From positions 1,120,556 through 1,184,555 of the forward strand of contig NZ_CM001558.1 of assembly GCF_000281895.1 (NCBI RefSeq): DNA of 64,000 nt. Direction: 5' to 3'. The stretch is from Pseudomonas fluorescens Q2-87. Lineage in GTDB: Bacteria > Pseudomonadota > Gammaproteobacteria > Pseudomonadales > Pseudomonadaceae. Below, piece after piece: positions 1 through 10,924 of the stretch (position 1 is its first letter; the number at the start of each line of letters is the position of its first letter). The notes below the pieces were generated by a model. The model saw only the letters and a list, made by a program, of their open reading frames with translations, did not search any database and was not told the origin of the DNA. The position numbers were made by a program, and so were the translations under genes.

Positions 1-2299
<2,299 letters not shown>

Positions 2300-2303
2300 G
2301 ACG

Positions 2304-2615
2304 GTGTACAAGCTCTGCTTCTTCGTCCCGGCCAGCCACCTGGACGTGGTCAAAAACGCCGTATTCGCTGCTGGTGGCGGGCGAATCGGCGACTACGACC
2401 ACTGCGCCTGGCAAGTGCTCGGCCTTGGCCAGTTTCGCCCATTGGACGGCAGCCAGCCATTCATTGGCGAGGCGGGGCAGGTCGAACAGGTCGAGGAGTG
2501 GAAAGTGGAGCTTGTCGTCGCCGATGAGCTGATTCGTGGGGCGGTGCAAGCGCTGAAACAGAGCCATCCCTACGAGACACCGGCGTATGAAATCTGGCGG
2601 CTCGAGGACTTCTGA
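2304..2615 (+). CDS. NIF3/YqfO-like small protein
   Basis: A 103-residue protein starting at GTG four bases after the purL stop, so it is probably translationally coupled. It resembles the CutA/PII-like insert domain of the NIF3/YqfO family, which occurs as a stand-alone protein in Pseudomonas. Recognisable parts are an N-terminal beta strand (YKLCFFVPASHLDVVKNAVF), a Gly-rich turn (AAGGGRIGDY) and a C-terminal HPYETPAYEIWRL segment. No catalytic residues can be assigned and the function is unknown. The GTG start is chosen because no other start lies upstream without running into purL. Confidence 0.8.
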   Translation: MYKLCFFVPASHLDVVKNAVFAAGGGRIGDYDHCAWQVLGLGQFRPLDGSQPFIGEAGQVEQVEEWKVELVVADELIRGAVQALKQSHPYETPAYEIWRLEDF

Positions 2616-2634
2616 TTCCCGGCCCGCTGAAATG

Positions 2635-2663
2635 AAAAACCCGCTGATAGCGGGTTTTTTATT
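2635..2663 (+). terminator. Rho-independent terminator after the purL/NIF3-like unit
   Basis: Inverted repeat AACCCGCT–gata–AGCGGGTT followed by a run of six T, 20 bases after the stop of the small gene. Its position fits termination of the rightward purL transcript. Confidence 0.85.
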
Positions 2664-2704
2664 GGGCGCGATTTGAAGCCAATCCACCGATGCACACGAA
2701 ACCC

Positions 2705-2827
2705 CGTGGCGAGGGAGCTTGCTCCTGCTGGGCTGCGCAGCAGCCCCAATCACTCTGGCAACTCGGTGTGTCTGGCAGATCCAGGGGGGGCGCTTCGCGC
2801 CCCAGCGGGAGCAAGCTCCCTCGCCAC
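2705..2827. repeat. Type A REPIN (paired REP palindromes)
   Basis: Opens with GTGGCGAGGGAGCTTGCTCC and closes with its reverse complement, with a smaller inner inverted repeat (GCTGCGCAGCAGC, GGGGCGCTTCGCGCCCC) between. This two-ended form is the usual REPIN of fluorescent pseudomonads. It is intergenic. The first arm has CTCCTGC in place of the usual CTCCCGC. Confidence 0.9.
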
Positions 2828-2888
2828 CGGGGGGCTGTGTTCTTCCAGAGAGTGGTGTGGATCACAGGTTGAACAACACAAATCGTCT

Positions 2889-2912
2889 GTGGGAGCTTGC
2901 TCGCGATAGCGA
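2889..2912. repeat. Solo type B REP half
   Basis: GTGGGAGCTTGCTCGCGATAG is a single degenerate type B palindrome lying between two type A REPINs. There is no matching inverted partner nearby. Confidence 0.6.
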
Positions 2913-2935
2913 TTCACCGGTGTACACAGAACCCC

Positions 2936-3058
2936 GTGGCGAGGGAGCTTGCTCCCGCTGGGCTGCGCAGCAGCCCCAATCACACTCTGGCAACTCGGTG
3001 TGTCTGGCAGATCCAGGGGGGCGCTTCGCGCCCCAGCGGGAGCAAGCTCCCTCGCCAC
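2936..3058. repeat. Type A REPIN
   Basis: Second full type A element, starting 231 bases after the preceding one, with the same inner sequence (CCCCAATCAC, ACTCGGTGTGTCTGGCAGAT). The two look like a local duplication. It ends 13 bases before the stop of nagE on the other strand and could act as a transcript-end structure. Confidence 0.9.
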
Positions 3059-3070
3059 AGAGATTGGGGT

Positions 3071-4786
3071 CTAGGCTTTTACATCCGTCCTATGGCTCAG
3101 CACTGCCTCTTCCAACGCCTGCCACAACCCCGGTGCTTTCTCCCCCAGCAGCAGGTGCCAGACGCCACCGTCCAGCGGGCTCACCCCTTGGCAGCCCAAG
3201 GCCTTTAACTGGCCTTCGGACAACCCTTTGCCATCGGCCAGTCGCACCCGCAAACGGCTCATTGCCACGCATTCGACTTGCAACACATTGCTACCGCCGC
3301 CCAAGGCATCCAGCCATTGTTGCGCTTCGGTCCCGGACACGGCGGTTGCTGTGGTCGGTTCAACCACAGCGGCCGCAGGCCCAGCGGCAGGGTGGTCGGA
3401 GGAAGGCAGTGCCAGGCGAATTTCATCGGCGATGCTATCGGCCATCGGTCCCACCACCACCTGCAAGCTCCCGCCATTGCCGGGGCGCACCACGGCCATG
3501 GCGCCCAGGGCCTTGAGTTGTGCGTCGGACACCTTGTTGCGATCCACCATGTCCAGGCGCAGACGGGTCGTACAGGCACCAACCGTGATCAGATTGTCGG
3601 CACCGCCAAGTGCTTCGATGTAGGCCCCGGCCCGCTGGTTCTGCGCGATGGCCGGTTTGTCCCCGGCCGGAATATCTTCGCGGCCGGGGGTTTTCAGGTC
3701 GAAGCGGCGGATGCAGAAATCGAACACCGTGTAATAGATCACGGCATAGACCAGCCCCACCGGCACCACCAGCCAGCCGTTATTCGACTTGCCCCAACCG
3801 AGCACCATGTCGATAAAACCGCCGGAGAAGGTAAAGCCCAGGCGGATGTTCAGCAGGTCGGTAATCGCCATCGACAGCCCGGTGAGCAAGGCATGCAACA
3901 GGAACAGCAGCGGCGCGAGGAACATGAAGGCGAATTCGATCGGTTCGGTAACGCCGGTGAGGAACGACGTCAGCGCCATGGACAGCAAGATCCCGCCCAT
4001 GACCTTGCGCCGCTGGGGCAGCGCATTGCGGTACATCGCCAGGCACGCGGCGGGCAGGCCGAAAAGCATCACCGGAAACATGCCCGTCATGAACTGGCCG
4101 CCGTTGGGGTCGCCGGCGAAGTAGCGGGTCAGGTCGCCGGTAACCACCGCGCCGGTGTGCGGGTCGGTGAAGCTGCCGAAGATGAACCACGCCATATTGT
4201 TGAGGATGTGGTGCAGGCCCGTGACGATCAACAGGCGGTTGAACACCCCGAACACGAAGGCACCGAAACTGCCGCTTTCCATCAGCAGGGCGCCGAAGTC
4301 GTTGATGCCCTGTTGGATCGGCGGCCAGATCAGGCCGAACACCACGCCCAGGCCCACGGCACTGAAACCGGTGACAATCGGCACGAAGCGCCGCCCGCCG
4401 AAGAACGCCAGGTATTCCGGCAATTTGATGTCCTTGAAGCGGTTGTACAGTGCACCAGCCATCAGACCGCTGATGATCCCGGCAAGCATGCCCATGTTGA
4501 TGCTCGCATCGAGCACCTTCAGGGTGGCGATCATCACCAGGTAACCGATGGCCCCGGCCAGCCCCGCCGTACCGTTGTTGTCCCGGGCGAAGCCCACGGC
4601 GATGCCGATGGCGAAGATCATCGCCAGGTTGGCGAAGATCGCCTGCCCGGCATCATGGATGATGGCGATGTTCAACAGATCGGTGTCGCCCAGGCGCAGC
4701 AGCAGGCCGGCAATCGGCAGGATCGCGATGGGCAACATCAGCGCCCGGCCTAGGCGTTGCAGTCCTTCGATGAAGTGCTGGTACAT
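3071..4786 (-). CDS. nagE: PTS N-acetylglucosamine transporter, EIICB
   Basis: Inner-membrane PTS permease that imports GlcNAc and phosphorylates it to GlcNAc-6-P. A long hydrophobic EIIC domain covers residues ~1–365 (start MYQHFIEGLQRLGRALMLP). The EIIB domain follows, with the phosphorylatable Cys405 in GACTTRLRL. After a Pro/Ala-rich linker a second EIIB-like fold occupies ~485–565, but the position equivalent to Cys405 is Ala (VAMSRLRV), so it cannot carry phosphate in the usual way. At 571 residues the protein is longer than an IICB alone because of this extra domain. It is the last gene of the leftward nag operon, 33 bases after nagF, which supplies phosphate from PEP. The start ATG at 4786 follows a purine-rich stretch. 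Confidence 0.95.
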   Translation of the reverse strand: MYQHFIEGLQRLGRALMLPIAILPIAGLLLRLGDTDLLNIAIIHDAGQAIFANLAMIFAIGIAVGFARDNNGTAGLAGAIGYLVMIATLKVLDASINMGMLAGIISGLMAGALYNRFKDIKLPEYLAFFGGRRFVPIVTGFSAVGLGVVFGLIWPPIQQGINDFGALLMESGSFGAFVFGVFNRLLIVTGLHHILNNMAWFIFGSFTDPHTGAVVTGDLTRYFAGDPNGGQFMTGMFPVMLFGLPAACLAMYRNALPQRRKVMGGILLSMALTSFLTGVTEPIEFAFMFLAPLLFLLHALLTGLSMAITDLLNIRLGFTFSGGFIDMVLGWGKSNNGWLVVPVGLVYAVIYYTVFDFCIRRFDLKTPGREDIPAGDKPAIAQNQRAGAYIEALGGADNLITVGACTTRLRLDMVDRNKVSDAQLKALGAMAVVRPGNGGSLQVVVGPMADSIADEIRLALPSSDHPAAGPAAAVVEPTTATAVSGTEAQQWLDALGGGSNVLQVECVAMSRLRVRLADGKGLSEGQLKALGCQGVSPLDGGVWHLLLGEKAPGLWQALEEAVLSHRTDVKA

Positions 4787-4819
4787 GGCGTCTCTCCCTT
4801 TATTGTTCTTCGACGAGGC

Positions 4820-7333
4820 TTAGCCCAAGGGCCAATGTTGATGGCAGGCGCGCCTCACGGCATCGGCACTGCCCAGGTTCAGCAATTCGGCGCTGAGGCG
4901 AGCGCACTGGACGGCGTCTAGATGGCGCACGCGATCCTTGATCTCACCGATCTGCGGCGGGCTGACCGACAGTTCCCGCACACCCAGCCCGATCAGCACC
5001 GGCGTCGCCAGGGGATCGGAAGCCAAGGCGCCGCACACCCCAACCCAGCGGCCGTGTTTCGCCGCGCCGGCGCAGGTCTGGGCGATCAGCCGCAGCAACG
5101 CCGGGTGCAGGGCATCGACCCGGGCGGCGAGGCCGGCGTGGTCGCGGTCCATGGCCAGGGTGTATTGGGAAAGGTCGTTGGTGCCGATGGACAGGAAGTC
5201 CGCCTGCTCAGCCAGTTGTTCGGCCAGCAACGCAGCGGCCGGCACCTCGATCATCACCCCCAGTTGCGGACGTTCGTTCACGCCCATTTCGGTGGCGAGG
5301 GCTTCGAGGCGCTGGCGGATGTGTAGCAGTTCATCGACTTCGGTCACCATCGGCAACAGGATCCGGCACCGGTTCAGCGGGCGGGTTTGCAGCAAGGCCC
5401 GCAGTTGCTGATCCAAAAGTTGCGGCTGCACCTGCGCCAGGCGAATGCCCCGCAAGCCCAGCACCGGATTGGCCTCGGTCGGCAGTGGCAGGTAGGCCAG
5501 TTGCTTGTCGCCACCCACATCGATGGTGCGGATGATCACCGGCTTGTCGCCCATGGCATCGAGCACGGCTTGATAGGCCTGGCGTTGTTCCGCTTGGTCC
5601 GGCGCGGTGTGACGGTCGACGAATAGAAACTCAGTGCGCAACAAGCCTACGCCGTCGGCACCGTTTGCCAAGGCCTGGGCCGCATCGACACTGGACGCGA
5701 CGTTGGCCGCCACGTCCACGGTGATGCCGTCACGGGTTTGCGCCGGTGTGTGGGCGAGGGCGTGTTGTTCGGCGCGTCGGGCCGTGCGCTGGGCTTGTTC
5801 GTGACGCACCTGGGTCAGGCGCTCGGCACTCGGCGCCAGTTCGAGGCGGCCACCGTCGGCGTCCAGCACCACCGAGGTGCCCGGTTCGCGGCCAAGCAAA
5901 TCGTCACCCAGGGCCACCAGGCACGGCAGGCCCTTGCCTCGGGCCAGGATCGCCACGTGAGAGGTGGCGCCTCCCTCGGCCATGCACACGCCGGCCACGC
6001 CTTGGGCACTGAGTTGCAGCAGATCCGATGGGGTCAGTTCCTGGGCGGCGACAATGGCGCCCGGCGGCACGTCGAATTGCCAGGCCTCACCCAGCAGCGC
6101 CCGCAGGACCCGTTGGCGCAGATCGCGCAAGTCATTGGCGCGCTCGGCCAGCAGCGTGTTGCCCAGTTGCTGCAACACTTGGCACTGAGCATCGATGGAA
6201 CGGCTCCAGGCGTGCGTCGCGGCGCTGCCCTGCTCGATGAAAACTCGGGCGGCATCCAACAGCAGCGGATCCTCCAGCAGCGCCAGATGTGCGCTGAAGA
6301 TTGCTTCTTCATCGCGATGGCGTCGGGCCCTGGTGTCGTCCAGCGTGAGGCGGATCTCTTGGCTGACATGCTCCAGGGCATTGCTCAGGCGCCGGCGCTG
6401 GTCTTCGATATCGTGGCCGCCGGGGTCAGGCGGCAGTTGGATGCCCTTCAACCGAACCAGCGGGCCGGTTGCCAGGCCAGGGGCGGCGCACACGCCGTGC
6501 AGCACGCCGTCTTCAGCGGCTCTACGGTGCGGGTTGGTAGGCGGCGCCACGGCCTGGGTTTCTTCCGCCAGGGCTGTGGACAAGGTTGCCAGCAAGGCTT
6601 GCAGCGCCGCCTCGGCATCGCTGCCACGACTGCTGACGTGTACTTCGGCGTGCTCGGTGACGGCCAGGCCCATCATCCCCATCACGCTGTCGCAAGACGC
6701 CGACTTGCCGCCGAAATGCAGGTGCGAGCGGCTCTTGAAGCCCTGGGCGGTCTGGCGAATCAGCGCCGCCGGCCGGGCGTGCAGGCCGCCGCGATGGGCG
6801 ATGCGGACCTGGCCGAACACTTCGAGGCTGACGTCCTGCTCTTGATCCTGCGTCCGGTTCGACGTCTTGGCGAGGATGTGCAGCAGCGGCTCGCCGACTT
6901 TCACCGCTTTTAGCGTGATGGGCCGCGCCTGGAAATGCTCGCCGTTGGTGATCACTAGCAAGCTGACCAGGCTCTTGCAGCGCTGCGCCACCTTGTCCAG
7001 GTCGTAGCGCAACAGCGGCTGGCCGTGGCTGACCCGCGCGCCTTCCTTGACCAGCATGGAAAAGCCGTCGCCCTGCAACTCGACGGTGTCCAGGCCCAGG
7101 TGCAGCAGCAGTTCGGCGCCATTGTCGGCCCGCAGGGTCACCGCGTGGCCAGTGCGGGCGACGTGAATCACTTCGCCGGCGCAGGGCGCATAAAGCGTGT
7201 CGTTCAGCGGGTCGATGGCAATCCCGTCGCCCATGGCACCGCTGGCGAACACCGCGTCCGGAACATTGGCGAGGGTGAGCACCGGGCCGCTGAGCGGGGC
7301 GCTGAGGGTCAGCTCTTTATTGTTGTTGGGCAT
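4820..7333 (-). CDS. nagF: Fused PTS phosphotransferase EIIA(Glc)-HPr-EI
   Basis: Cytosolic multiphosphoryl transfer protein that passes phosphate from PEP to the NagE IIB domain. Domains in order: EIIA(Glc)-like, residues ~1–160, with active His in LLLHLGLDTV; HPr-like, ~170–255, with active His in GGLHARPAAL; and enzyme I, ~270–830, with phospho-His in GGATSHVAILARGKG, PEP-binding GADGVGLLRTEFLF, and the C-terminal Cys of WVGVCGALASD. At 837 residues it is the expected size for the Pseudomonas GlcNAc-specific fusion. It is often annotated ptsP, but the EIIA domain and the location in the nag operon separate it from the nitrogen-PTS PtsP. All three phosphorylation histidines are intact. Confidence 0.95.
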   Translation of the reverse strand: MPNNNKELTLSAPLSGPVLTLANVPDAVFASGAMGDGIAIDPLNDTLYAPCAGEVIHVARTGHAVTLRADNGAELLLHLGLDTVELQGDGFSMLVKEGARVSHGQPLLRYDLDKVAQRCKSLVSLLVITNGEHFQARPITLKAVKVGEPLLHILAKTSNRTQDQEQDVSLEVFGQVRIAHRGGLHARPAALIRQTAQGFKSRSHLHFGGKSASCDSVMGMMGLAVTEHAEVHVSSRGSDAEAALQALLATLSTALAEETQAVAPPTNPHRRAAEDGVLHGVCAAPGLATGPLVRLKGIQLPPDPGGHDIEDQRRRLSNALEHVSQEIRLTLDDTRARRHRDEEAIFSAHLALLEDPLLLDAARVFIEQGSAATHAWSRSIDAQCQVLQQLGNTLLAERANDLRDLRQRVLRALLGEAWQFDVPPGAIVAAQELTPSDLLQLSAQGVAGVCMAEGGATSHVAILARGKGLPCLVALGDDLLGREPGTSVVLDADGGRLELAPSAERLTQVRHEQAQRTARRAEQHALAHTPAQTRDGITVDVAANVASSVDAAQALANGADGVGLLRTEFLFVDRHTAPDQAEQRQAYQAVLDAMGDKPVIIRTIDVGGDKQLAYLPLPTEANPVLGLRGIRLAQVQPQLLDQQLRALLQTRPLNRCRILLPMVTEVDELLHIRQRLEALATEMGVNERPQLGVMIEVPAAALLAEQLAEQADFLSIGTNDLSQYTLAMDRDHAGLAARVDALHPALLRLIAQTCAGAAKHGRWVGVCGALASDPLATPVLIGLGVRELSVSPPQIGEIKDRVRHLDAVQCARLSAELLNLGSADAVRRACHQHWPLG

Positions 7334-7373
7334 GGGCTCGCTCTCTTCAAACGCTTATCTAAAAATCAGCAGG

Positions 7374-8396
7374 TCAGTGCGTACGCGTGACCTTGCTCAA
7401 GTGCCGCGGCTGGTCGGGGTCCAGGCCTCTGGCCACGGCCAGGCTGGCGGCCATGCCGTAAAAGCTCTGGATCGCCAGGATCGGGTCCAGGGCCGGGTGC
7501 TCAGTGCGGGTCAGGGTCAGGTCGCGTTCGGCGATGTCATCGGGCGCCGCCAACAGCACACGGGCGCCGCGCTGGCGCATGTCCGCGGCCAGGCTCAACA
7601 CGCCGGCCTGTTCGGCACCGCGCGGAGCGAAGACCAGCAGCGGGTAGTTTTCATCGATCAGCGCCATCGGCCCATGGCGAACCTCGGCGCTGCTGAAGGC
7701 TTCGGCCTGGATCGCCGAGGTTTCCTTGAACTTGAGCGCTGCTTCCTGGGCGATGGCGAACCCGGCGCCCCGGCCGATCACCATCAATCGCTGACAGTCG
7801 CGCAGGGCTTCGACGGCGGTGTGCCAATCCTGGCGGGCGGCCGCGCGCAAGCCGTCGGGCAGGGCATCGCCGGCCTCCAGCAGTTCGGCGTCGTCTTTCC
7901 AGTGGGCCACCAACCGCGCACTGGCGCTGAGGGTGGCGATAAAACTCTTGGTGGCGGCGACGCTGCTTTCGACGCCGGCACACAGTGGCACGCTGAATTC
8001 ACACGCCGCTTCCAAGGGCGAATCGGTGGCGTTGACCAGGGCCACGCTCAAGGCACCGCGTTTGCGCAACAGGCGCAGGCTGTTCACCAGGTCCGGGCTT
8101 TGTCCCGATTGGGAAAACCCGAACGCCACCTGGCCGCTGACTTTCAGCGGCGCCTGCTGCATGGTCACCACCGACATCGGCAACGAGGCCACCGGCAAGC
8201 CGAGTTGCTGCATGGTCAGGTAAGCGAAGTAGCTGGCAGCGTGGTCGGAACTGCCACGGGCGACGGTCATCGCCACTTGCGGCGGCTGGCGGCGCAGGCG
8301 TCCGGCAATCTCCAGCAAGGCCGGGTCCAACTGCTGCAACTGGCGTTCGACGGCTTCGAACGAGGCCAGCGCCTCCTCAAGCATTTTGGAAGTCAA
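7374..8396 (-). CDS. SIS-domain glucosamine-6-phosphate deaminase (NagB-II / GlmS isomerase-like)
   Basis: A 340-residue protein with two tandem SIS sugar-isomerase domains and no glutaminase domain. The first has ARGSSDHAASYFAYL and SQSGQSPDLVNSLR. The second has GRGAGFAIAQEAALKFKE and a C-terminal AEVRHGPMALI segment like GlmS. Stand-alone GlmS-isomerase proteins in nag operons replace NagB and convert glucosamine-6-P to fructose-6-P plus ammonia; that role is inferred here from context, because no classical NagB is present. The start codon overlaps the end of nagA by four bases (ATGA), so translation is probably coupled. It is sometimes labelled glmS or agaS, but the lack of the N-terminal Cys amidotransferase rules out a biosynthetic GlmS. 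Confidence 0.88.
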   Translation of the reverse strand: MTSKMLEEALASFEAVERQLQQLDPALLEIAGRLRRQPPQVAMTVARGSSDHAASYFAYLTMQQLGLPVASLPMSVVTMQQAPLKVSGQVAFGFSQSGQSPDLVNSLRLLRKRGALSVALVNATDSPLEAACEFSVPLCAGVESSVAATKSFIATLSASARLVAHWKDDAELLEAGDALPDGLRAAARQDWHTAVEALRDCQRLMVIGRGAGFAIAQEAALKFKETSAIQAEAFSSAEVRHGPMALIDENYPLLVFAPRGAEQAGVLSLAADMRQRGARVLLAAPDDIAERDLTLTRTEHPALDPILAIQSFYGMAASLAVARGLDPDQPRHLSKVTRTH

Positions 8397-9484
8397 ATGG
8401 CTTCTCCTTCGACCATCACGTCGGTCAGGGTCAGGGAACGGTCAAGGCGCACGCAGTCGGCCCAGGCACCCGGTTGCAAGCGACCGCGTTCGGGCAGGCC
8501 GAGGTAGTCGGCGGGGAATTGCGACAGGCGCTGGGACGCTTCGGCGATGGGCAGGCCGATTTTCACCAGGTTGCGCAGGGCCTGGTCCATGGTCAGGGTG
8601 CTGCCGGCCAGGGTGCCATCGGCCAGCCGTACACCGCCCAGGCACTTGGTCACGGTGTGGCTGCCCAGCTTGTATTCACCATCCGGCATGCCAGCGGCGG
8701 CGGTGGAGTCGGTGACGCAATACAGGCATGGAATCGAACGCAGGGCCACGCGCATCGCGCCGGGGTGGACGTGCAGCAAATCCGGGATCAGCTCGGCATA
8801 TTGGGCATGGGCCAGCGCCGCGCCGACGATGCCAGGTTCGCGGTGATGTAGCGGGCTCATGGCGTTATACAGGTGGGTGAAACTGGTCGCACCGGCCGCC
8901 AGTGCCGCGACGCCTTCCTCGTAGCTGCCCAGGGTGTGGCCGATCTGCATGCGCACGCCGCGAGCGCTGAGGGCACGGATCAAGGCATCGTGGCCGGCGA
9001 TCTCCGGGGCGATGGTAATCACCCGGATCGGCGCCAGGGCCAGATAAGCTTCCACCTCGGCCATCAGCGCGGTGTGGGCGAAATTCGGTTGTGCACCAAG
9101 CTTGCCGGGGTTGATGTAGGGGCCTTCCAAGTGCACGCCCAAGACCCGGGCGCTGCCGCTCGGGCGCTGTTCACAGAATTCGCCGAGGGATTGGAGCACC
9201 TGGGTGATCTCTTCGCTGGGCGCGGTCATGGTGGTGGCCAGCAACGAAGTCGTGCCGAAACGCACGTGGGTGCGGGCGATAGTTTCAAACGCCGCGGCGC
9301 CTTGCATGATGTCCTTGCCGCCACCGCCGTGCACATGCAGGTCGATGAAGCCGGGCAGCAGGTAGGGCAGGTCATTGCTGGATGGATCGCAGGGTTGGCC
9401 TTCGACGGACACGACCCTGCCGTGCTCATGTAGCAGGCGGCCGCGAACCCAGCCATTGGCGGTGAGGATGTTGTCTTCGGACAT
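8393..9484 (-). CDS. nagA: N-acetylglucosamine-6-phosphate deacetylase
   Basis: Cytosolic amidohydrolase that removes acetate from GlcNAc-6-P. Metal and substrate motifs seen: FIDLHVHGGGGKDI, GVHLEGPYINPGKLGAQ, HTLGSYEEG with GATSFTHLYNAMSPLHHREPG, and the catalytic Asp in VTDSTAAAGMPDGEY. The open frame extends back to 9547, but that extra N-terminus is Arg/Ala-rich and unlike the family, so the ATG at 9484 (MSEDNILTANG) is preferred, giving 363 residues, close to the usual length. It lies 17 bases downstream of the GntR regulator and overlaps the next gene by four bases. All key residues are intact. Confidence 0.95.
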   Translation of the reverse strand: MSEDNILTANGWVRGRLLHEHGRVVSVEGQPCDPSSNDLPYLLPGFIDLHVHGGGGKDIMQGAAAFETIARTHVRFGTTSLLATTMTAPSEEITQVLQSLGEFCEQRPSGSARVLGVHLEGPYINPGKLGAQPNFAHTALMAEVEAYLALAPIRVITIAPEIAGHDALIRALSARGVRMQIGHTLGSYEEGVAALAAGATSFTHLYNAMSPLHHREPGIVGAALAHAQYAELIPDLLHVHPGAMRVALRSIPCLYCVTDSTAAAGMPDGEYKLGSHTVTKCLGGVRLADGTLAGSTLTMDQALRNLVKIGLPIAEASQRLSQFPADYLGLPERGRLQPGAWADCVRLDRSLTLTDVMVEGEAI

Positions 9485-9501
9485 GGGGATTCTCTGGTCG
9501 T

Positions 9502-10233
9502 CTAGCGCCGCAGCTCTGCGACAAAGTCGTAGTAGTCGTTGCGGCAATAGGTGTCGGTGACTTCGATGGGGGTGTTGTCTTCCAGGTAGCCGACCCGGGT
9601 CATCAGCAACATCGCGGTGCCGGGGGCGATGCCCACGAGGGCGGCGAATTCGTCCGAGGCGTTGATCGCCTGGATGTGTTGCAGGCCGCGCACCACGGGC
9701 TTGCCGATGCCATCGAGGAATTCATAGAGCGAATCGCCGACCGCTTGCGGCTTGGGAATGATCGAAGCGGGCAGGGTGCTCATTTCGATCGCCATGACCG
9801 TGTCGTCGGCTTTGCGCAGGCGCTTGAGCCGCGCGACTTTGTCGGTGGGCGACAGGCCCAGGCGGATCAATTCTTCGTGGGTCGGCGGGGTGATGTCCCG
9901 CTCCAGCCATTGGGACCCGGGCACAAAGCCCTTGAGCCGCAGCATCTCGCTGAAGCCGGAGAGGCGCGAAAGTGGTTGTTCCAGGCGCGGGGTGATGAAC
10001 GTGCCCGAACCCTGGTTGCGGCGGATCAGCCCTTGGTCGAACAACACCTCCAAGGCTTTGCGCGCGGTAACCCGGGAAATGCCCAGTTGCTCGCTCAAAC
10101 TGCGCTCGGACGGCATCGCCTGCTCGGCTTTCCACTGGCCAGCATGAATCGCCGTCTCCAGGTTGCGCGCCAATTGCAGGTACAGCGGCGTGGGTTGGGT
10201 GTCGTCGGGGCGCAGGGCCAGGATGTCGTTCAT
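9502..10233 (-). CDS. nagR: GntR/HutC-family repressor of the GlcNAc operon
   Basis: A 243-residue regulator with an N-terminal winged helix (SLSEQLGISRVTARKALEVL, then GLIRRNQGSGTFI) and a C-terminal UTRA ligand-binding domain (~residues 95–235). GntR/HutC regulators of this type in nag clusters (NagR/NagQ, also DasR and YvoA) sense GlcNAc-6-P or GlcN-6-P; this is established for the family and inferred here. It is the first gene of the nag operon. Candidate operators with a TGGTATT half-site lie 56–212 bases upstream of its start, which suggests that it represses itself and the operon. It could also be called nagQ. Confidence 0.9.
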   Translation of the reverse strand: MNDILALRPDDTQPTPLYLQLARNLETAIHAGQWKAEQAMPSERSLSEQLGISRVTARKALEVLFDQGLIRRNQGSGTFITPRLEQPLSRLSGFSEMLRLKGFVPGSQWLERDITPPTHEELIRLGLSPTDKVARLKRLRKADDTVMAIEMSTLPASIIPKPQAVGDSLYEFLDGIGKPVVRGLQHIQAINASDEFAALVGIAPGTAMLLMTRVGYLEDNTPIEVTDTYCRNDYYDFVAELRR

Positions 10234-10288
10234 GTGGGTGTCCGATGCGGTTGTTGAGTTGTTGTCGCCCGGTAAGTGGGGTGGAAGC

Positions 10289-10307
10289 TAATACCACTTG
10301 AATACCA
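10289..10307 (-). promoter_or_regulatory. Candidate NagR operator, two TGGTATT direct repeats
   Basis: Read on the minus strand this is TGGTATTCAAGTGGTATTA, two TGGTATT units 11 bases apart, 56 bases upstream of the nagR start. The half-site resembles GntR/HutC operators for GlcNAc genes. No binding evidence is available. Confidence 0.55.
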
Positions 10308-10372
10308 TGTCAACGCTGCTTGGCCTGGGTTTAGACGGTTTTTTGGAGGGTTTCGGTGGGGTGGGATTGAAG

Positions 10373-10380
10373 TGGTATTA
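10373..10380. promoter_or_regulatory. Additional TGGTATTA half-site
   Basis: Single copy of the motif seen at the nagR promoter, here in the plus-strand sense and preceded by GAAG. It may form a looping or auxiliary site with the 10289–10307 pair. Confidence 0.4.
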
Positions 10381-10437
10381 GAGGGCGTCGATTCGAAGGC
10401 AAAGAGTGCCGCCTGTGATGATGGTTGTCGAATGAAC

Positions 10438-10445
10438 TGGTATTC
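10438..10445. promoter_or_regulatory. Additional TGGTATTC half-site
   Basis: Third occurrence of the TGGTATT motif, within 160 bases of the others. Four copies clustered in a short non-coding stretch is more than expected by chance, although the most distant copy may not be functional. Confidence 0.35.
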
Positions 10446-10535
10446 ATCCGTAGGCAATTTCTGACGGCGCGCTTTTTTGAAATTATTTTTCGATGCCGAC
10501 CGGCGGTCACCCGAGACGGGGACTAATGGGTCTTT

Positions 10536-10667
10536 GTGGCGAGGGAGCTTGCTCCCGCTGGGGCGCGAAGCGGCCCCTGAAACCTGACAGCGCAGTGTGT
10601 CAGCCAAATTGAGTTCGACTGCCTTGGGTCTGCTGCGCAGCCCAGCGGGAGCAAGCTCCCTCGCCAC
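10536..10667. repeat. Type A REPIN
   Basis: Full paired element in the 690-base gene-free stretch between nagR and the L,D-transpeptidase. Its inner part contains GTGTCAGCCAAATTGAGTTC, which recurs in the next copy. Confidence 0.9.
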
Positions 10668-10769
10668 ATGGGCAGTGGCCTGTCAGATCCGCCCGGGTAG
10701 CGTTCCGGGCAGGGGTGCGATGAGGCCAGGTCAGGCAACGAAGATTTGCTGCCGGGCCAGAAAGCCTTT

Positions 10770-10900
10770 GTGGCGAGGGAGCTTGCTCCCGCTGGGGCGC
10801 GAAGCGGCCCCAAAACCAGACGCTGCGATGTGTCAGCCAAATTGAGTTCGACTGCCTTGGGTCTGCTGCGCAGCCCAGCGGGAGCAAGCTCCCTCGCCAC
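10770..10900. repeat. Type A REPIN, near-duplicate of the preceding one
   Basis: Starts 234 bases after the previous REPIN and shares its inner sequence almost base for base (GTGTCAGCCAAATTGAGTTC, GACTGCCTTGGGTCTGCTGC). This points to recent duplication of the whole element rather than independent insertion. It ends 25 bases before the stop of the L,D-transpeptidase. Confidence 0.9.
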
Positions 10901-10924
10901 GGGGGATGGTGTTGTGGCGAGGGG

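Noticed and set aside
2719..3516. 265-codon frame across two REPINs into the end of nagE
   Set aside because: Made of translated REPs plus the antisense of nagE.
3278..4753. 491-codon open frame opposite nagE
   Set aside because: Shadow of nagE; Gln/His/Gly-rich with no fold or motif.
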